The translations under genes were made by a program, and so were the position numbers. This document shows positions 62,755-64,000 of a stretch of DNA of 64,000 nt, one piece after another. The stretch lies in NCBI RefSeq assembly GCF_003626975.1, contig NZ_CP032616.1, forward strand, positions 2,232,001-2,296,000, in the 5' to 3' direction. The notes under the pieces were generated by a model. The model was given only the letters and a program-made list of their open reading frames with translations. It did no database searches and had not been told where the DNA came from. Numbering within the stretch: the stretch's first letter is position 1; the number at the start of each line of letters is the position of its first letter. The stretch comes from Pseudomonas sp. DY-1. Its GTDB lineage: Bacteria; Pseudomonadota; Gammaproteobacteria; Pseudomonadales; Pseudomonadaceae.

Positions 62755-64000
62755 TCACAGGGCTTGATAGCGGACGGTGAAGTAAACAGCTTGCCCCGGC
62801 TGGTTGTAGTCCAGCGCGGTTTCGTAGTCGGCATCCAGCAGGTTGGTCACCTTGGCCTGCAGGCGCCACTCCTCGGTCAGCCAGTACTCACCGCGCAGGT
62901 CGACGGTGGCATAGCCGGCGACGCGTTCGCGATTGGCCAGGTCGTTGTAGCTGCGACCCTCGGCATGCACAGTGGCCCCGACGCCAAATTGACCGATACG
63001 CCGGTCCAGATCGAGATTGAATACTTCCCTGGCGCGACGCGGCAGTTCATTGCCGGCGTTGGTGTCGGCGCTGCGGTTCTCGGTGTCGAGGAAACTGGCG
63101 TTGGCGTTCCAGCTCCAGCCCAGCCATTGACTGCCCAGCACCAGTTCGAGTCCGTCGATGCGCGCCTTGCCGATGTTGTTAGGGCCACCATAAAGACCGA
63201 GGGTGGAATCGTAGGCGATCAGGTCGTCCACATGAGTGCGATAGGCATTGATCGACCAGTGGCCCCACTCGTGCTGCCCGGCAAGGCCGGCCTCGAAGCT
63301 TTCCGAAGTTTCTGCGTCCAGGTCGGGATTGCCATATCCGGGGTAGTAAAGCTCGTTGAAGCTGGGCGCCTTGAAGGCAGTGCCATAGCTCAGGCTGAAG
63401 CGCACCGCATCGGTCATCGCATAGCCCCAGGCGGCATTGCCGGTGTCGTGGGTGCCAAACTGTTCGTTGTCATCACGACGCAGGCTGAGCTGCCAGTCCT
63501 GGCGTCCGTGCTCTCCCAGGTACTGGGCAAACCAGCCCTTGTTCAGGCGCGAGTCCTTGTCGAATACGGTTGAACTGCTGATCCGGTCGCGCTGCCAGTC
63601 GTAGCCCAGGGTCAGTACGTGCCCTTCGGCCAGGGTCAGGTCGTTGAGCCATGAGGCACTGTCGCGCTTGGAGTCGAAGCGCGCATCGAAGACACCGTCG
63701 GTGCGGCTGGTGGTCTTGTCTTCGCTGCGACCGGCCTGCAGGGTCACATCCCAGATTTCCGCCGGACTGAAACGCGCGCGGCCGCCCAGCAGCTCCTGAC
63801 GGTTGTCTGCATTGGCGTTGTGCCCGCCCAGGGGGTGGAAGTAGCCGAACTGGTCGATATCGTCGTAGTCGTTGTGGGCCTTGGCGCGCATCAGCGTGCC
63901 ATCGAGTTCCAGGCCGTTCTCGAAGCGATAGCCTGCACGCAGGCTGCCGGAAAGATTGCGGTAACCGTCGGCATCGGGCTCGTAATAGTCGCTGACCTGC
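62755..64000 (-). CDS. btuB: TonB-dependent receptor, BtuB-like (5' end beyond window)
   Basis: The C-terminal 414 or so residues of an outer-membrane vitamin B12/corrinoid receptor; the frame stays open to the window edge. Barrel strands alternate polar and aromatic residues (SLSYGTAFKAPSFNELYYPG, NPDLDAETSESFEAGLAG), both hallmarks of the BtuB/TonB-receptor barrel, and the protein ends VYFTVRYQAL with an aromatic-rich last strand. As first gene of the cob cluster, it should be preceded by a cobalamin riboswitch, which would lie outside the window. Confidence 0.88.
   Translation of the reverse strand, partial: QVSDYYEPDADGYRNLSGSLRAGYRFENGLELDGTLMRAKAHNDYDDIDQFGYFHPLGGHNANADNRQELLGGRARFSPAEIWDVTLQAGRSEDKTTSRTDGVFDARFDSKRDSASWLNDLTLAEGHVLTLGYDWQRDRISSSTVFDKDSRLNKGWFAQYLGEHGRQDWQLSLRRDDNEQFGTHDTGNAAWGYAMTDAVRFSLSYGTAFKAPSFNELYYPGYGNPDLDAETSESFEAGLAGQHEWGHWSINAYRTHVDDLIAYDSTLGLYGGPNNIGKARIDGLELVLGSQWLGWSWNANASFLDTENRSADTNAGNELPRRAREVFNLDLDRRIGQFGVGATVHAEGRSYNDLANRERVAGYATVDLRGEYWLTEEWRLQAKVTNLLDADYETALDYNQPGQAVYFTVRYQAL

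Overview
The window is about 64 kb of high-GC gammaproteobacterial chromosome. It looks like a Pseudomonas sensu lato: AceK, a PotF-like binding protein beside an acetylpolyamine amidohydrolase, Rnd-YcgL-YcgN, FadL and an aerobic-type cobalamin operon. From memory only, gene order in the left part recalls the PA1409-PA1418 interval of P. aeruginosa PAO1, and the part from about 30 kb on recalls PA1272-PA1308 in reverse. REP-like intergenic repeats are unusually dense. No rRNA, tRNA, CRISPR array, insertion sequence or prophage was seen.

Layout. 1-4 kb: an amino-acid-type ABC transporter (binding protein partial), a class II aldolase-like enzyme and a sodium:solute symporter. 4.2-7.6 kb: an MBL-fold hydrolase, a 45-codon gene behind a near-perfect Anr/FNR box (PA1414/SicX-like), and a LysR regulator divergent from a YbfB/YjiJ-type MFS gene. 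7.6-12.7 kb: PotF-like protein, acetylpolyamine amidohydrolase, AraC-family regulator and aceK. 12.9-20.35 kb: a tandem duplication of a three-gene module (LysR regulator, divergent exported amidohydrolase, TorF-type porin), each copy bounded by a REP-type element. 20.5-25.6 kb: EamA permease, second PotF-like protein, MFS_3 exporter and cysteine synthase. 25.8-28.9 kb: MoxR ATPase, GFA protein, VWA protein and a thioesterase. 28.9-41.2 kb: housekeeping and hypothetical genes, including a sterol-desaturase-like enzyme, YafJ-type amidotransferase, oligopeptidase B, YajD, a DJ-1/PfpI protein, an exported metallopeptidase-like protein, the rnd-ycgL-2-hydroxyacid dehydrogenase-ycgN operon and a DapA-like aldolase. 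41.6-53.3 kb: an SMP-30/strictosidine-synthase-like protein, PlsC, Lrp with a cystathionine beta-lyase, sulfurtransferase, FadL, glutathione peroxidase, an MFS-MarR pair with two matching palindromes, and a large acyl-CoA dehydrogenase. 53.4-64 kb: a DUF559 protein, then a tightly overlapping cobalamin operon on the minus strand (btuB, cobO, cobB, bluB, cbiB, cobD, cobQ, cobU, cobT, cobC, cobS).

The main unexpected observations are: (1) REP-type repeats beginning with the tetranucleotide GTAG supply the TAG stop codon of at least five genes, and other repeats form protein C-termini; (2) the duplicated LysR-amidohydrolase-porin module has diverged operator candidates; (3) an Anr-controlled small RNA/small protein locus lies at 4.9-5.2 kb; (4) four proteins of the cobalamin operon end in Arg-Pro-stop because the codons for their tails also carry the start, and often the ribosome binding site, of the next gene.
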